Source: Nicotiana tabacum
Taxonomy: Eukaryota; Streptophyta; Magnoliopsida; Solanales; Solanaceae
Reading direction: 5' to 3'
Assembly (NCBI RefSeq): GCF_000715075.1
Contig: NC_134087.1
Span: 152,665,936-152,729,935 of the forward strand
Length of the DNA stretch: 64,000 bases
Below are positions 35,071 to 47,760 of this stretch, in pieces; position 1 is the first letter of the stretch, and every line of letters starts with the position of its first letter. Both the position numbers and the translations under genes were made by a program. The notes beneath the pieces were generated by a model. The model was not told where the DNA came from, did not search any database, and saw only the letters and a program-made list of their open reading frames with translations.

Positions 35071-36230
35071 GGAAATTAGAATTGGGCTGCTGCAATTTCT
35101 CTAAGTTCTAAAATGACCCGTTGAGCATCCGAAATAAACCCGAGGCCACCGGGCCTGAACCAAACATGCCAACCAATCCTAAAACATCATTCAAACTTGT
35201 TCCAGTCTTTGGAATGCTCAAAACAACATCAAAACACCAATTAAACAACGGATTCAAGCCTAAGAACTCCAAAAACGCTCAAATTACGCTTTCGATCAAA
35301 AGGTCTATCAAACCTCGCCCGAATGACCTGAAATTTTGCAAGCACGTCACATTCAACACTACGGAGCTACTCCAACTTCCAGAATTCCATTCCGACCCTC
35401 AGATCAAAATCTCACTATCGAACCGGAAACTTCAAAATTCGACCTTTCGGCATTTCAAGCCTAAATTAGCTACGGATCTCCAAAACATAATCCGAACACG
35501 CCCCTAAGCCCAAAATCACCCATCCGAGCTAACGGAATCATCGTATCTCCATTCCGAGTCCGTTTTCACACTATTCTAACTACAGTCAAATTTCCAACAC
35601 TTAAGCTCTCATTTAGGGACTAAGTGTCCCAAAACTCTCCGAAACTCAAAATCGAACATCCCAGCAAATCAAAATAGCAGAAATAAACATGGGGAAAGCA
35701 GTTAATAGGAGATTGGGGCATTAATTATTAAGACGATCAGCCGGGTCGTCACACTAGGTCCGAAAATTAGGCCTAAAAATGGGTTGTTTGAGCCCAAATT
35801 TTATTCTTTCTCCGTGAACAACACTAAAAATATGACCTCATTTACCAATTAATCCTACTTAAGTAAAATAACTATTAAAATAAGACTAACCATTAAAACA
35901 AGCCTATTTCTTGGTATTTTTCAAATATCATACTAAAAGATAAAAATAGAATTAGAAAAAAATCATTGCAAAAAGTAAAATAATATTCCTAAAAACAAAG
36001 TGGAACTATTTTTGTATTTTTGAATTTTATGTAAAGTAGATAAATTAAAAGTAACTAGATAAAATATTAATTAGCTAAATAAAAGAAAATATTTTTGTAA
36101 TTTTTATTTTTGTGATAAAATAAAGTAAAAGAGTCAAAACTAATTGAAATAGCGATATTAGGCCTAAACTAAATAATAATATGTTAAAATATGTAAAATC
36201 TTGGGGAGAATCAAAAATCACATGTCTACA

Positions 36231-38179
36231 CTTGCTACCTTACTACCGAGTACCAACGTAACGTATCTTTTAGTATCATACTCTTATAGGTAAATGAGAG
36301 AGAAAGGCTTTTGTGATATAAGTAGAATAAAACATGAGATTACACTCAACTTGATAAGACTTATACATTTGACGTACGGGCCTATAAGGCCAAAATAATC
36401 ACTTGTACACTGAACATAGGCCGACAAGGCCATGCAATCTTTCATATACATAACATGTGTCTGCAAGCCTCTAAGATTACTTAAATGTCATGAGGCCGGG
36501 ACAGGCCCCCGACATACCAACCAATACAAGTCTAAATCATACTAACCAAATAAGCAACTCTGGAGCAAATGGAGCGCATCAATCTCTTCCGCTGAGTTGA
36601 TAGCCTACTTGGAGGGCTCTCAACCTATCTATCGGGACCTACGGGCATGAAACGCGTCATCCAAGGCAAAAGGTATGGCAGTATAAATAATGTATTGGGT
36701 ATGTAAGAAATGAAAATTAGTAAACAATAGTTATGAGAGAAACATGGAGTAAAAGACTCAACGTGTATATCTAAATAGCTCTATGAATCATTTAATATTA
36801 TAATATCATGCATATGCATATAAATGTCATACCATACATGGGTATATGCGTTCATAACATCATCAAGCCTCTGAGGGCATCCTAGCATATCATCTCGGCC
36901 ACTATGGGCAAATCAGCAACGTATACCAGCTGATCAGGTGGTGGTGCGTATATAACGCCGTAACCTTTTCTCATATTCCATATACATATAACATACATAT
37001 ATACGCGTATATAACACCATCTGGTCATGGGTCAATGTACATGCATAAATAAATGAAATGCATGAGAAGTACGTCAATAAAATCTCTCAGAACGTCATAA
37101 GACTATTACACCTTTGATTAATATCATGAAACAAACTTCATCAACTTACATATTTTCTAAGACCCATGAACAGACGATAGAATAATAAGATATATGGGAG
37201 TTCAAGAACATAGGTATTTCTAATACTTCAAATAATAGAGTCATTTATGGAAGTTGTGCATTTGCTCATCTCGTTCGTGTCGTATAGATCATGCCAAAAA
37301 GAAAGAAGGGATAGCTTTAACATACCTGAGCCGATTCTCTTGAAAATCCCTCTAACACACGTCAATTGCGATAACACATAATGGCAGATTGAAGTAGGGA
37401 AAAGTCTGCATGAATTCCTTTGCTGAAGATCGTTATTTGGTAGATGTAAAACATCTCCATTTTTTGTAATTTTGATCATAATATATAGTACAACCTTTCT
37501 TGCTGAAACATCCATAACTTTTGAAGATAAAGTATCTTCATTTTTGTGAATTTTGTATTAGTGGGTGGGCCCCACACTTTTGATGACCAAGCCTTTAAAT
37601 GTGACATCTTATCCACTTAGCCAAAGAGTCATAATTTTTATTTGTGAGTCACTTTCATTTGCTGCCACGTTTGGGCACCTTAGGCTTATCCAAGATTCCT
37701 TAATCAACTTTGTTTTCCCTCACTAATCCAATAATTTCTTAATTATAAGTTAATCTCCCATTTAAAAATTCATAATTATTTAATTATCTATATAATTAAG
37801 AATTATCCCAAATCACTTAAAATAATACTTTATTTTAACGCACCTTATACACCTTACTATCATGGTCATGTAGTACCTTGTATGGAATTAGTCCATAAAT
37901 ACCGGGTATTATAGCTCGGACGTATTTTATCCCAAAATGTCAAACTTTGACAAAAAAAAATTTTTATTTTATTACCCTCTCACCTTCACGAATTTACTCA
38001 TCACTCATTTGAAATAGCATAATGCTTATAATCTCAAAATAATCTCATTCCCGAACTTATGTGAATTAACTTACGATGAAACTTTATCGTGCGAAAATGC
38101 AGGATGTAACATCTCATTTTCGAGCTTCCATCAATTTATTTATGGCGTACTTTCACGTACAAAAATATGGGGTGTAACA
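36231..38179 (-). mobile_element. Tekay-1 3' LTR, truncated by Ogre-B
   Basis: The stretch from TACCTTACTACCGAGTACC to about 36868 aligns with 59219-59850. The remainder has no second copy in the window because that copy is interrupted by Tekay-2. It ends TGTAACA next to a polypurine tract. The 35 or so bases missing from its left end, seen at 59184-59218, should lie beyond Ogre-B outside the window. Confidence 0.8.
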
Positions 38180-38195
38180 TCATCCCCCCCTTTGG
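38180..38195 (-). other. Polypurine tract of Tekay-1
   Basis: The minus strand reads CCAAAGGGGGGGATGA directly before the LTR start TGTTACACC. The preceding ACATTCGA...GAATGTTCC segment is familiar from the end of pol in Solanaceae chromoviruses (from memory). Confidence 0.75.
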
Positions 38196-40099
38196 AACAT
38201 TCATCATCGAATGTTGATTGATGCACTTATCATTTACATAACTTATGTCTTTCGAATACTTTAGTACTCTCTTTGCCATCTAGGCAACTGCCCTATGAAT
38301 AAATCCAATGGTCAGGACATTCCCCCCTTTAGGCCCCTTTCTCACACCATGACTTGTGGTCAGAATCCTTCCAATCTCGTAACTATTTCTACCTTCTATC
38401 ACGTAGCCTGTACGACTCTGATTTTGTAAGTGCGCCTATGCGACTCTTCTCTCCTTTTTCCTCAAGCTTTTAGCCAATCTCTAGGCTTCACTTTGTATAG
38501 ATATACAGAGCTTGATAAGAGGTCCCAATGAGCATCTTTGGGTATACTGAAGTTCTTCGGTCGGTACTTTGTTGAACTTACAGATATTGCTATACCTTAT
38601 TTCATAGATCTGTTTATGCATCTGTATGACTTTACTGCTTCTAGGTAGGTCATACGATACAATAACTCTTTCTTCGATTTATCGTTACTAAGGTCTGCTA
38701 CCAAACTCCAGGTTACTCTCGTTGCTTATCCTATATGTATAAATCTAAGTCATTTAATGCTTCCTCATTACTGTTCATCTCAAGAATGGCGGCCTAATCT
38801 CATCTTTTATCTATCATAATTACACCCTCATTCTACTACTAGGGCAACATTCCATCTCTTCTAAATGTTATTAGTCTTAGACTCTTTGAGTTCATTCAGG
38901 CTATATTGAACTTTCTATAACTTAAAGAAACCATCAGCTATCTTATTTTCATGGGCTTAATCCCGAGGACTTATCCATTCTCGTCACCTTCTCACTCGCC
39001 ATTTCCATTCCCTACTCTTGTCTTCCTAAAACCTTGTCACTTTACCATACTTTAGCTTGCGACCTACACATATCTATTTATACTACTCGCAACTTTTCTT
39101 CAACTTGCTTGCATCATAAATTTCTTTGTGTTATTCTGGAACATCGAGTGAGATATTGCATCGTCTCTAACTCTTCTTTACTCTCTTGACTAGATCTCTC
39201 GGTACCTAGAAACCATAGGCTGGAAGATATTCTACTGACGATGCTGTTATTATTCCTGGATATCCCCACGCTTCTAGCCCTTTATCCAAAGTATGGAATA
39301 TTCACAACCTTTTACATTTGAGTATTTCGTATGTTGTTCACCTTTACCCTACTACCTTAAAATCTTGCATCATATCTTCTATTTCTTCCATGACCTCCGT
39401 TCCACATAGGTATAATTCACGTCCATAACTTGAAGCTCTATTATAGTACTTGCACCTTTGGTGCATGCACAATCCGGTGGGAGCTTCGTGATGACTCCTT
39501 ATGAGGCTGGTACTTTTCTAACTGGCTTTATTGTAGGGCCATTATAGAATATGGTTGTTGTACTTTCTCTCTTGTACATCTGATATTAAGAGTGATCCTG
39601 CAATGTTCTTAATCACGATTTCTAAATTTTCTGGGTCCAATAATCAGACTCCTGATTTACTTGGTTGATGTAATTCTTTAGTTTCTTCTTTCTTCTGATC
39701 AGCCTTTATGTAGGCTTAAGCTATCTTCCGATCTGTGACTCATGGCATTAGTTATTACCTTAGCCTTTTATTGACGCTATGGAATATCCATGATACAATC
39801 TCTTAACAACCTTTGTCTATGACATGGACTCAATTCTTTCTTTTAACTTATACCGGAGCTTCTACGGTTGTATGATTGTCAACATATATGCTGCATGGAT
39901 AATACTCCAAAATCTTGAGTGCGTTTATAATGTAGCTAACTCTGGATCATTGATCGAATAATTCATTTCGTTCTTTCTCAATTTTCTTTAAATGTAAGCA
40001 ATTACTTTTCCTGGTTTTCCTGCCCCCTTGTTGCGTGAATACTTAGCTTACCTTAGTGCCCACACATATTGGAATTCCATACAACTCATATGATCTGGT
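38196..40099 (-). other. Tekay-1 internal region, 3' part, no readable domain
   Basis: In a full chromovirus this would encode integrase and the chromodomain. I find no zinc finger, DDE or chromodomain motif in any frame, and stops are dense. Either the sequence is too decayed or the element is non-autonomous with replaced internal DNA. Confidence 0.5.
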
Positions 40100-42232
40100 T
40101 TTATTATTTTTCTCTTAATTTTAAAGATTTTTAAATCAATTTATTGCGCTATTTTATCAAGAAAAAACAAGTAATTATCCCCACAATTATCATTTTGGGT
40201 GACTCATTTATTGTATTCTCATATTTATATTAAAATATAGCTAGCATAAGTTTTGCATATTTTTACAAATTTATTTAGTATTTTTAAAGCTAAATTGCAT
40301 ATAATTGCAATATTGGCCTCTTTCAAGATTTAATTGTAATTATATTTATAAAATCGACTCCAGTATTTTTAATTTGATAATTATGTATTATTAATCATTT
40401 AAGTACCTTTAATTTATTTCCAGAAATTATTTTACTATTTTTTATAAAATAAATAAGGGAAAATGGCTATTTAAATGTTAGCCCATTTGCATTTCAATTT
40501 TAGCCAGATTTGACACCCCAATTAAACCCAATTTCAAATCCAATTGCCCAGCCCAAATCCTAAATCTACCCGACCCACGACCCTTTAAAATAACTCGCCC
40601 GGATTCCCCTTCAATCTAGGCCGTTAATCAAAATGATCAACGGCCACCCTTAACCCCTTCCTTTTTTAACCCGACCTAACCCCTAAACCTAATCATTTCC
40701 CTTCTGTAGCCGCCCTTGAATCCCCCCTTTCTCCCAGTTCTCTCTCAAGCTCCCCTCAAACCCTATCCGCCTCCCTCCGCTTCCACCCTAAAATCAACGG
40801 AATCCATGGCTTCCAAGGCCACTGAAGTCCTATACCGGCCTCCTATAACTCCTACACGCCTAGTTACTATAGTTTCATGGCCTGAACCTGAAGAAACTTG
40901 GCCCAGACTTTGTTCGATTCGAGTTCTATGGCCATCTCCAACCTTGCTCCGGCCATCCATGGCTATTCGAGCCTGATCTCGACTTATCATGCTTAGATCA
41001 ATGACTTTCCAAGCCTTTCTCACCATCTGGATTCTTCTGAAACCCTAACTTTAAGGTTCTTCTAATTTCATTAGATCTGTTCTAGATCTGTGTTTTCCCT
41101 AAACTTTCAAATGCTTTCTCAAAGTTTCTTTTAAAACTCTACTTTCAAAACCTTTATCTTTTCCGATTTAGGGTTTTGGCAAGATATTTAGAAGTCTTTC
41201 TGATCTTTAGCATGTTCTATTGTGTTTCTTATGTTGTTCTTCTACTATGTTTCTTATGTTGATTCTTCTACTGTGTTTCTTTATGTTAAAGTCTTAAGTT
41301 CTTTCTTAGGGTTTCTAATTTTATTTTCTTTGTTGATATTTTGCCTGATTCTCTTGTCTTTCACCTCTACACCCGATTGATGGCAAAAACCCTAAGATTT
41401 TGGGTTCATTCGAGTTCTGATATTATTTGCTATGTGATTTGTTTGTTCCTCATCTCCGAACTTGTTTGGTTTCAAAACCCTAATTTCTTCGAACCTATTT
41501 GAGTTTCTGAAGTTGTTTCATCTATTGCTCGACTGAATTTCAAAATCTTTTGTTTGTTTATATGATTCTGAATCCCTGCTAAACTCTTCTAAGGTCTTTC
41601 TACTGGACCCTTTGCAAGCTATTTGACACTCTCTCCCTTCTCCATTGCTGAGTTACTGAAACTGATCTATGTGGCTACCTTGTTCTTATAGTCCACTACT
41701 TACTGATTTTGCAATTGCATGACACTCTTCTTTGTCCTAAATTCAGCCTCGCATGCCTAATACTTGTGTGCTCTTTATATATGTTGAGCTTCTCCTCTAA
41801 AATGACTTTAAATTTTTGACTGATTTCCAACGTCCTCGTGTAAGTCTGATTGATTCTCTCCTTGTTTTACTAATTTCCCTATTTCTTGGATTGATTTGAA
41901 AATTTTCCTTTACCTTTCTGACTTGGTTTATTCATGAACCAGTGATTTCGAATCTCTGACTCCTTGATCTACTATGAACTGATTGATTGTTACCTTATTT
42001 GTTTAACCGTGTATTTCAAAGATCCTTCCCTTAATTAAACTCTTATATATTTACCCCTAATTTTCTACTTTGCACAAGATGCTTATTTGATCTCTTTCCT
42101 TAAATGATTTATGTTCATTACCGTTTAAGTTTGAACTCCTTAATTAAAGGAAGTTCTTCTACTGATTGATTTTAATTGGTACATGGTTATTTTCTTGCCT
42201 TATTCTCTGCCTGTTTTCAGACTATAAATACC

Positions 42233-42240
42233 ATGCTCTT
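42233..42240 (+). promoter_or_regulatory. TATA box of the Ogre-C 5' LTR
   Basis: TATAAATA followed by CCATGCTCTT and an ACACAAACACACGAACACTC leader-like stretch, identical in the 3' LTR at 54541-54548. The position, about 2.1 kb into the LTR, and the conservation make it the likely core promoter. Confidence 0.65.
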
Positions 42241-43262
42241 TCATTGACACAAACACACGAACACTCTTAGTTTTCTGAACACACACTCACATTCAAAAAG
42301 CACTCTCTCTCTTGTTACTTGTACTGTGGCCTATTTTTTTTCAAGTACTGCTACTACTGTATTTTGCTCCTTTGAAATTGGTATGTCCTGATTAAGGTTT
42401 TCAGCAACCACAAAAATGTTTTTATTTAATACCTTCACTTGCATGACTGCTTATTGCTTATGTTTAGTTCAGAATTTGCCATAGCATGTTGTAATTTCCT
42501 TCCTATTATGAATCCCAAAACCCCTACCCTAATGTGTTTGATGCTAATGGTTTGTTTGAGGCATGACAGTAATAAGTATTATTGTCTATGGCTCAAACTT
42601 GATTCCCCTGGAATCATAACCTCCATGTCACTATTATATGTTGTATATTCTTGTTCATTTGTAAGCATAACAACACTCTCTATTGTTGTGCATGCCCAGA
42701 ATTAGCTAAATGTCTAAGCACATGGACTCTTTGCAACTTTCCTATTCCCCTGAACCCCTTTTGTGTACTTGTTTGTAGTTGTTTCCCTCTCCTTCACCCC
42801 TTTAGAACTCTGTTCCTCACTTGCACTCTCTCTTAGACTTTAAGTTCTGCCCCCCTCTTGTGAGCCTTACCTTGGGACCCCTGAACTCCCTCTGAACTTG
42901 GACACTTGAGGGATGGCCCTTCCACACTGCACTTATCCCCATTCTGATAATGCAATTTGGGTGTGAGCATTGCCCGGAGTCCCATTGAGGCCCTTAGGGA
43001 ACTTTGACACACTCAGATTGGAGAAAGGCTTTGGATCAATGGTCTTTGAGTTGGGTCTATCATGTAACTCAGAGAGGAATTCAGAATCAGGTTTCCTCTA
43101 GTTGTACTTTTTTTTTACTTTTCCTGATGTAATTTTATTTATTCTGGTTTGTAATAATTTGTAATAAATATTTGGGGCTGGTTAGTGGAAAGGGGTGGGT
43201 AACTATGTATGCAAAGGGTAGAAACCATGACTATAGAACTACTATATTCCTGCATAATCAAC

Positions 43263-43550
43263 CTCATATAGAAACCATGTCTATAGGATTCTGCATATTC
43301 AAACTTCAGTTAGAAATCATGTCTATAGGATTCTGCATATTTAACTTCATTTAGAAATCATGTCTATAGGATTCTACATATTTAACTTCACTTAGAAATC
43401 ATGTCTATAGGGTTCTGCATATTTAACATCACTTAGAAATCATGTCTATAGGATTTTGCATATTCAAACTTCACTTAGAAATCATGTCTATAGGATTTTG
43501 CATATTCAAACTTCACTTAGAAATCATGTCTATAAGGCTTCTGCATTTTG
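43263..43550. repeat. 41-42-bp minisatellite in the Ogre-C 5' LTR
   Basis: About seven copies of a unit containing AGAAATCATGTCTATAGGAT and TCTGCATATTTAACTTCA. The 3' LTR has about six at 55575-55815, so the copy number changed after insertion or during reverse transcription. Confidence 0.85.
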
Positions 43551-44485
43551 ACGCTACGTCTACAAGGTCCTAAAATCAGTAACGCCTAGAAAGCATGCCT
43601 ATAGGAGTTTCTAATAAAAAATCTGATTCGCCTCACTCAGTGTTAGATGTAAAACCAGTAGTAATGGCTGCTATTGTTTGCAAAACTTGTAATAAATTCG
43701 TTTAAATTCTACCTCTCTTTCAATAATCTGAGTCCCTCACTTAGCAAGTTTAACGAGTATGCATTCAAACAGTTCATTTCGAGCCTTACTGTTTCATTGC
43801 TTTTTGAATCCAGTAGATACCATGCTTATAGGATCATTGTCCAACACTTAGGTAAGCCCTAGGGTAATAAATATAAACTGAATCTGCTTCTGTTAATAAT
43901 TACAACCAACAGGCAGGCCTGATTCGGACTTCTTATCGGAGTTATGTGATATGCTGAAACTGTCTCAACAATTTCCTCTCACTCGTCTTTAATACCTTTT
44001 AAATCAGACCTAAACAGTATGTGTAAGTCATGCTAATTACGTGCTTCTTTGTTTAAGGAGGTATATCTAAGCCTCTGCTTGTTATATGTTTTCTCCAATT
44101 TGCAACGCGTGTTTTGTGTGTCGCCTTAGAGTTTTTTTCCTTTGAAACTACAATAAGCCTAATATCCCTCCCTTTTAGGATTAATAGTCCTAAATGCCTC
44201 CGAGACTGATAGGATTGGGATGGGTAATAGCATGCAATAAGTAAACGAGACAAATTCGTGCTTTAAATACCTTAACGGGGTGGGAAGGGTAGATATGGAT
44301 ATGATGACCACGCGATAATGTCACGTGTAGCCCCTCATTGAGGAGTGATTACCGGGCATTGTGTGGGGTGATCCATATTGTTAATAAACCTAGGACCCCT
44401 TTCCCTTATTTCTTTATTTCTTTTATCATTTCAACTCCTTCTTAAAAATATCAGCTTTCTTTGCTCTTCCAAACTTTGTTTATTT

Positions 44486-44709
44486 CAACAACAATAATAA
44501 CAACAACAACAACCCAGTATAATCCCACTTAGTGGGGTCTGGGGAGGGTAGTGTGTACGCAAACCTTACCCCTACCCTGAGGTAGAGAGGTTGTTTCCAA
44601 ATAGACTCCCGGCATCCTTCCCTCCAAGAACTTCCCACCTTGCTCTTGGGGAGACTCGAACTCACAACCTCTTGGTTGGAAGTGGAGGTTGCTTACCATC
44701 AGAGCAACC
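44486..44709 (-). mobile_element. TS-type SINE (tRNA-derived, Solanaceae)
   Basis: On the minus strand the element starts near GGTTGCTCTGATGG, has an internal B-box-like GAGTTCGAGTC (44651-44663, complement), then the AACAACCTCTCTACCTC and GTAGGGGTAAGG blocks typical of tobacco TS SINEs (from memory), and ends in TTG-rich repeats (44486-44512). It is absent from the matching place in the 3' LTR (about 56605), so it inserted after Ogre-C. No duplication is visible, and 15-20 bases of the original site (GCAAACCATTATATGAAA in the 3' LTR) are missing at the junction. Confidence 0.85.
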
Positions 44710-45006
44710 CCTCTTATTTGAGCCCTATTTGTCTACATGTTAATTGCATCCCAAATTCACAATAAATGTCTGGCTGGGAACCACACTAGTGGATTCTGCG
44801 GGGTGCCTAACACCTTTCCCTTGGAATAATTTCAAGCCCTTACCCTAATCTCTGGTTATTCAAAATCAACTTCTTTTGGTGTCCTAATGCACCCTAATCA
44901 TTAGGTGGCGACTCTTCAAACGCAAACCCAATTCCCAAAAGGAATGAGTTGTCCCTCCAAATGTCATAAACCCGATTTCGCTTTAGAAAAAGGGGGCACG
45001 ACAGCA

Positions 45007-45024
45007 TGGCGACTCTGCTGAGTA
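45007..45024 (+). other. Primer binding site of Ogre-C (tRNA-Arg)
   Basis: TGGCGACTCTGCTGAGTA, 3 nt after the LTR end. The first 14 bases match the Ogre-A and Ogre-B site and the last four diverge. Confidence 0.88.
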
Positions 45025-45722
45025 TTTTTAGGCTTTTACCATTTCAGACTATTATTGTGAATTTATGCTTCTTTATGCGCAATTATCTGTTTATTTCTTT
45101 CAAGCATTCAATTTTCTTTTCGATTGCAAAACTGACTTGTCTTTTTGTTTCTTTCCTTTATTACTTTCCTTTACTGCTTTCTTTTACTACCGCTTTAAAT
45201 TATGAAAAACTGTTGTATTTACTGCTTTCCTAACATGCAAATACGTGACAACCTGCTTTAACTATTGCATAATTATGCTCAACATCATATTTCACTCGTG
45301 CCAAACAAAATACCATAGCAACGCTTATAATGAGTGGTTGAGCTCTTCCGATATTATCACCCCCTGAATCCGAAAAAGGCATAATTGCGGTAAAACCAGT
45401 CGATCAACGGTGTAGTCGACGGTTCCGTGCCTTTCCCCCTTGAGTTGTCCGCTCAAGGATACCAGTCTAAAACCCCATAGAAACCTTACTCTGTTTAACT
45501 GTGCATGCATCATGATCAAACCTAGCCGGGTCAGTTATGTTGTCCACATAATGATCCTTTCAGATAGCCTCGTCCAAAGTCCGCCGGGTTTCCCTGAACC
45601 CAAACGGACATCACCACATTCTGTGTATTTATTTGGAGAACTAAATGCTTCATGCTAATTGCTGGTATTAAATAGTCGAGTCTGGTAGGGGTAAGGGCCT
45701 AACCTTATTTGTTTTGCAGAAA
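45025..45722 (+). other. Ogre-C leader
   Basis: Non-coding stretch after the primer binding site. A 75-residue frame at 45006-45233 begins inside the PBS and is hydrophobic low-information sequence. No similarity seen. Confidence 0.5.
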
Positions 45723-46042
45723 ATGAGGCACGAGGTCCCCAGTTTTGTTATGATTAGCACGCCCCCACTCTTGCTAGATTGGTGGAGGATTCTTCCATCA
45801 AATGACCAAATCAACGAGTGGAAAGAGAGGGCCGCCAAAGCTAGCGAAAAGTTGAATATCTGGAGTACAGTCTGCTAGAATTGGAAGGGAAAGTGAGGAA
45901 GAGAGTCATCAATTACCAGAATGCCGCGGGAAACAAAAGAGAACACCTGGCAAAGGCATTTTTACTGGTGAACCTACGCGAACTGGAGAATTTGATCAAC
46001 GAGAGCATTCAACCTGAGGAAGGTCCTTCTGGGACCAAATAG
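45723..46042 (+). pseudogene. Remnant of an upstream Ogre-C frame (possible ORF1 end)
   Basis: Starts ATG AGG CAC and reads through a tryptophan-rich LLLDWWRILPSND segment and an EWKERAAKASEKLNIW helix. A frameshift near 45866 then leads to a second-frame helix rich in E, K and L that ends with TAG at 46040-46042. The second half could form a coiled coil. Ogre elements carry an ORF1 of unknown function upstream of gag-pol, and this could be its C-terminal end. I cannot confirm that by motif. Confidence 0.4.
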
Positions 46043-46692
46043 ATAGGAGTTTTTCTTTTTCGCTTTATAAAATGTAATAAGGCCAATGGCCATTAGTGAT
46101 TTTCATTTCCTGTTTATTTAGTGTCAATTTGGGATTCGTCTACAATTTATCAATAAAATGAGGAATTTAGCATCCTAAGTTCTCCAAATCAATTTGTCGC
46201 TAGGCCTACCTCGGGGACAAAGAAGTTACCAAAATAGGACACGATTTAAATTCTCTCACTATGTGTTTAAATACTGCAATACTTTTTATAATCCTCACTA
46301 ACTTGGTTACCTTTTGTTTTATTTTTTGTTTTTGTTTTTATTATTCGCCTCCCCAAAGGTTAGTTCGTGCGCTCTCGCATCATCATTTTACTTCACAAGG
46401 CCCTTCCATACAGGCTGTAAACAGAGGTGCACATCTCAATAACTAGACCATCAGGACAACCAGAGCCCGACGAGCCTTGGGGTAGCAAGGCTAAAACAAG
46501 CATTTCCATTGTTTTTACTAAATGATTTTCTTTTCGCATTTTCAACTCCCGCAATAAAACCTTCAATGTTCAAAACGGTTATGCAATTTATCAAAGCATT
46601 TTGATTTTTTTTTCTCGTAAATCAACACTCATTATCATTTTCTCTCATTTATTTACTTATACAGCATTACTATTACTTATTTTGATGAACCA
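46043..46692 (+). other. Gap where gag and protease should be
   Basis: Only about 0.65 kb separates the upstream remnant from the RT frame, so gag and protease are deleted. T-rich DNA near 46300-46340 and an acceptor-like TTATTTACTTATACAG ending at 46663 may be the 3' part of the intron that Ogre elements splice between protease and RT. No gag or retropepsin motif is present. Confidence 0.5.
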
Positions 46693-47760
46693 ATGACTGT
46701 GACATGCAATGAGACAACGCAACAAACAGACATTGATTCAGAGGAAGATGACATACCAGAGGAGATTGTCAAAGAAGTTGAGAACTTTGAGAACAGACCT
46801 AAGTCCAATATGGACGAGACCGAGATTGTTAACCTGGGAGATGCAGAGAACGTCAAAGAAACGAGAATCAGTGTCCACTTATCGCCACCAGAAAAGAATG
46901 AATACACAGAATTTCTAAGGGAATATGAAGACATATTCCCTTGGTCGTATGATGACATAACTGGTCTAAGCACATCTATTGTGGCTCACAAACTGCCAAC
47001 AGATCTAACATATCTGCCGATAAAGCAAAAGCTTAGAAAGTTTAAGCCTGACATGAGTCTGAAAATCAAGGAAGAAGTCACTAAGCAAGTCAAAGCCAAG
47101 GTTCTCAGGGTAGTAGAATACCCAACATGGTTAGCCAACATTGTGCCAGTACCAAAGAAAGACGGAAAGGTCAGAGTCTATGTCGACTATTGGGATCTCA
47201 ATCGGGCCAGTCCAAAAGACGACTTCCCCTTGCCAAACATACATATCCTGATCGACAATTGCGCCAAGCATGAATTGCAGTTATTTGTGGATTGTTTCGC
47301 TGGGTATCATTAGATCTGGATGGATGAAGAAGATGCTGAGAAAATGGCTTTCATTACGCCATGGGGAATGTACTGTTACAAGATGATGCCATTCAGCCTG
47401 AAGAATGCAGGGGCTACCTATATGAGGGCCATGAATACCATCTTCCACGATATGATACAAAAGGAGATAGAGGTGTATGTAGATGATGTTATTACCAAGT
47501 CCAAGAAAGCCACTGACCACATGGAAGATTTGAGGAATTTCTTCAACAGATTACGGAGGTACAACCTGAAACTGAATCCCGCGAAGTGTGCATTTGGGGT
47601 TCCTGCCGGAAAACTACTTGGGTTTATTGTGAGTCGCCGAGGAATAGAACTGGATCCATCAAAGGTCAAAGCTATTCAAGAAGTGCCACCGCCAAAGAAC
47701 AAGAAGGACGTGATGAGTTTCTTGGGGAGACGTAACTACATCAGCCGGTTCATAGCATAA
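46693..47760 (+). pseudogene. pol (RT): Ogre-C reverse transcriptase pseudogene
   Basis: Would copy element RNA into DNA. One continuous frame broken by two stops. The first segment (206 residues) has a diverged acidic N-terminus, then the RT entry block from about residue 105: KKDGKVRVYVDYWDLNRASP (tryptophan 168 where relatives have arginine) and FVDCFAGYH with the first catalytic aspartate at residue 200. TAG at 47311-47313 replaces what is normally glutamine. The second segment (146 residues from 47320) holds TPWGMYCYKMMPFSLKNAGATY and the catalytic YVDD (47476-47487), then the thumb region. TAA at 47758-47760 ends it. Family: Ty3/gypsy, Tat/Ogre branch. Both stops look like CAG>TAG and CAA>TAA transitions. 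Confidence 0.9.

Larger units (their letters stand above)
33070..35753 (-). mobile_element. Solo LTR, probably of a chromovirus
   Basis: 2684 bp beginning TGTCACCGCC and ending GTCGTCACA in plus orientation, flanked by exact CTAGG duplicates, with no internal region. On the minus strand it starts TGTGACGACCCGGC, a start common among large chromovirus LTRs of Solanaceae (from memory), so minus orientation is preferred. It contains a minisatellite (33739-34020) and a CpG-rich palindromic repeat cluster (34888-35070). Unequal recombination between two LTRs is the usual origin. Confidence 0.85.
857..36230 (-). mobile_element. Ogre-B, Ogre-type Ty3/gypsy element (left part outside the window, several nested insertions)
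   Basis: A minus-strand element. Its 5' LTR (31094-36230), tRNA-Arg primer binding site (31072-31089), leader, gag pseudogene and post-gag region all align collinearly with the intact Ogre-A. Its own DNA is split by Tat-1 (5626-30133), by the solo LTR (33070-35753) and at its left end by Tat-2. No protease, reverse transcriptase or integrase is visible in its own sequence, but its 3' part lies beyond Tat-2 outside the window. The right end abuts CTTGC inside the Tekay-1 LTR. Confidence 0.85.
31094..36230 (-). mobile_element. Ogre-B 5' LTR (interrupted by a solo LTR)
   Basis: Starts TGTCACACCTCC and ends TGTCTACA in plus orientation. Without the 2.69-kb insertion (solo LTR plus one duplicate) it is about 2.45 kb, longer than the Ogre-A LTR and diverged in the middle (31.4-33.0 kb), while both ends align well. 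The open frame at 32686-32874 has no counterpart in Ogre-A. Confidence 0.85.
40100..45003 (+). mobile_element. Ogre-C 5' LTR, 5'-truncated, with a SINE insertion
   Basis: Aligns with 52425-56917. The first roughly 100 bp of the 3' LTR (TGATACACAATTT onward) have no match here, and homology starts around 40100-40110. It contains a TS-type SINE at 44486-44709 and about 170 bp near 44128-44295 that the 3' LTR lacks. It ends GGCACGACA. The 86-residue frame at 40716-40976 is in the LTR and is altered in the other copy. Confidence 0.88.

Noticed and set aside
40716..41026. Overlapping sense and antisense ORFs in the Ogre-C 5' LTR
   Set aside because: Not maintained in the 3' LTR copy (about 53030-53340), which has substitutions that change the frame content. 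No similarity.
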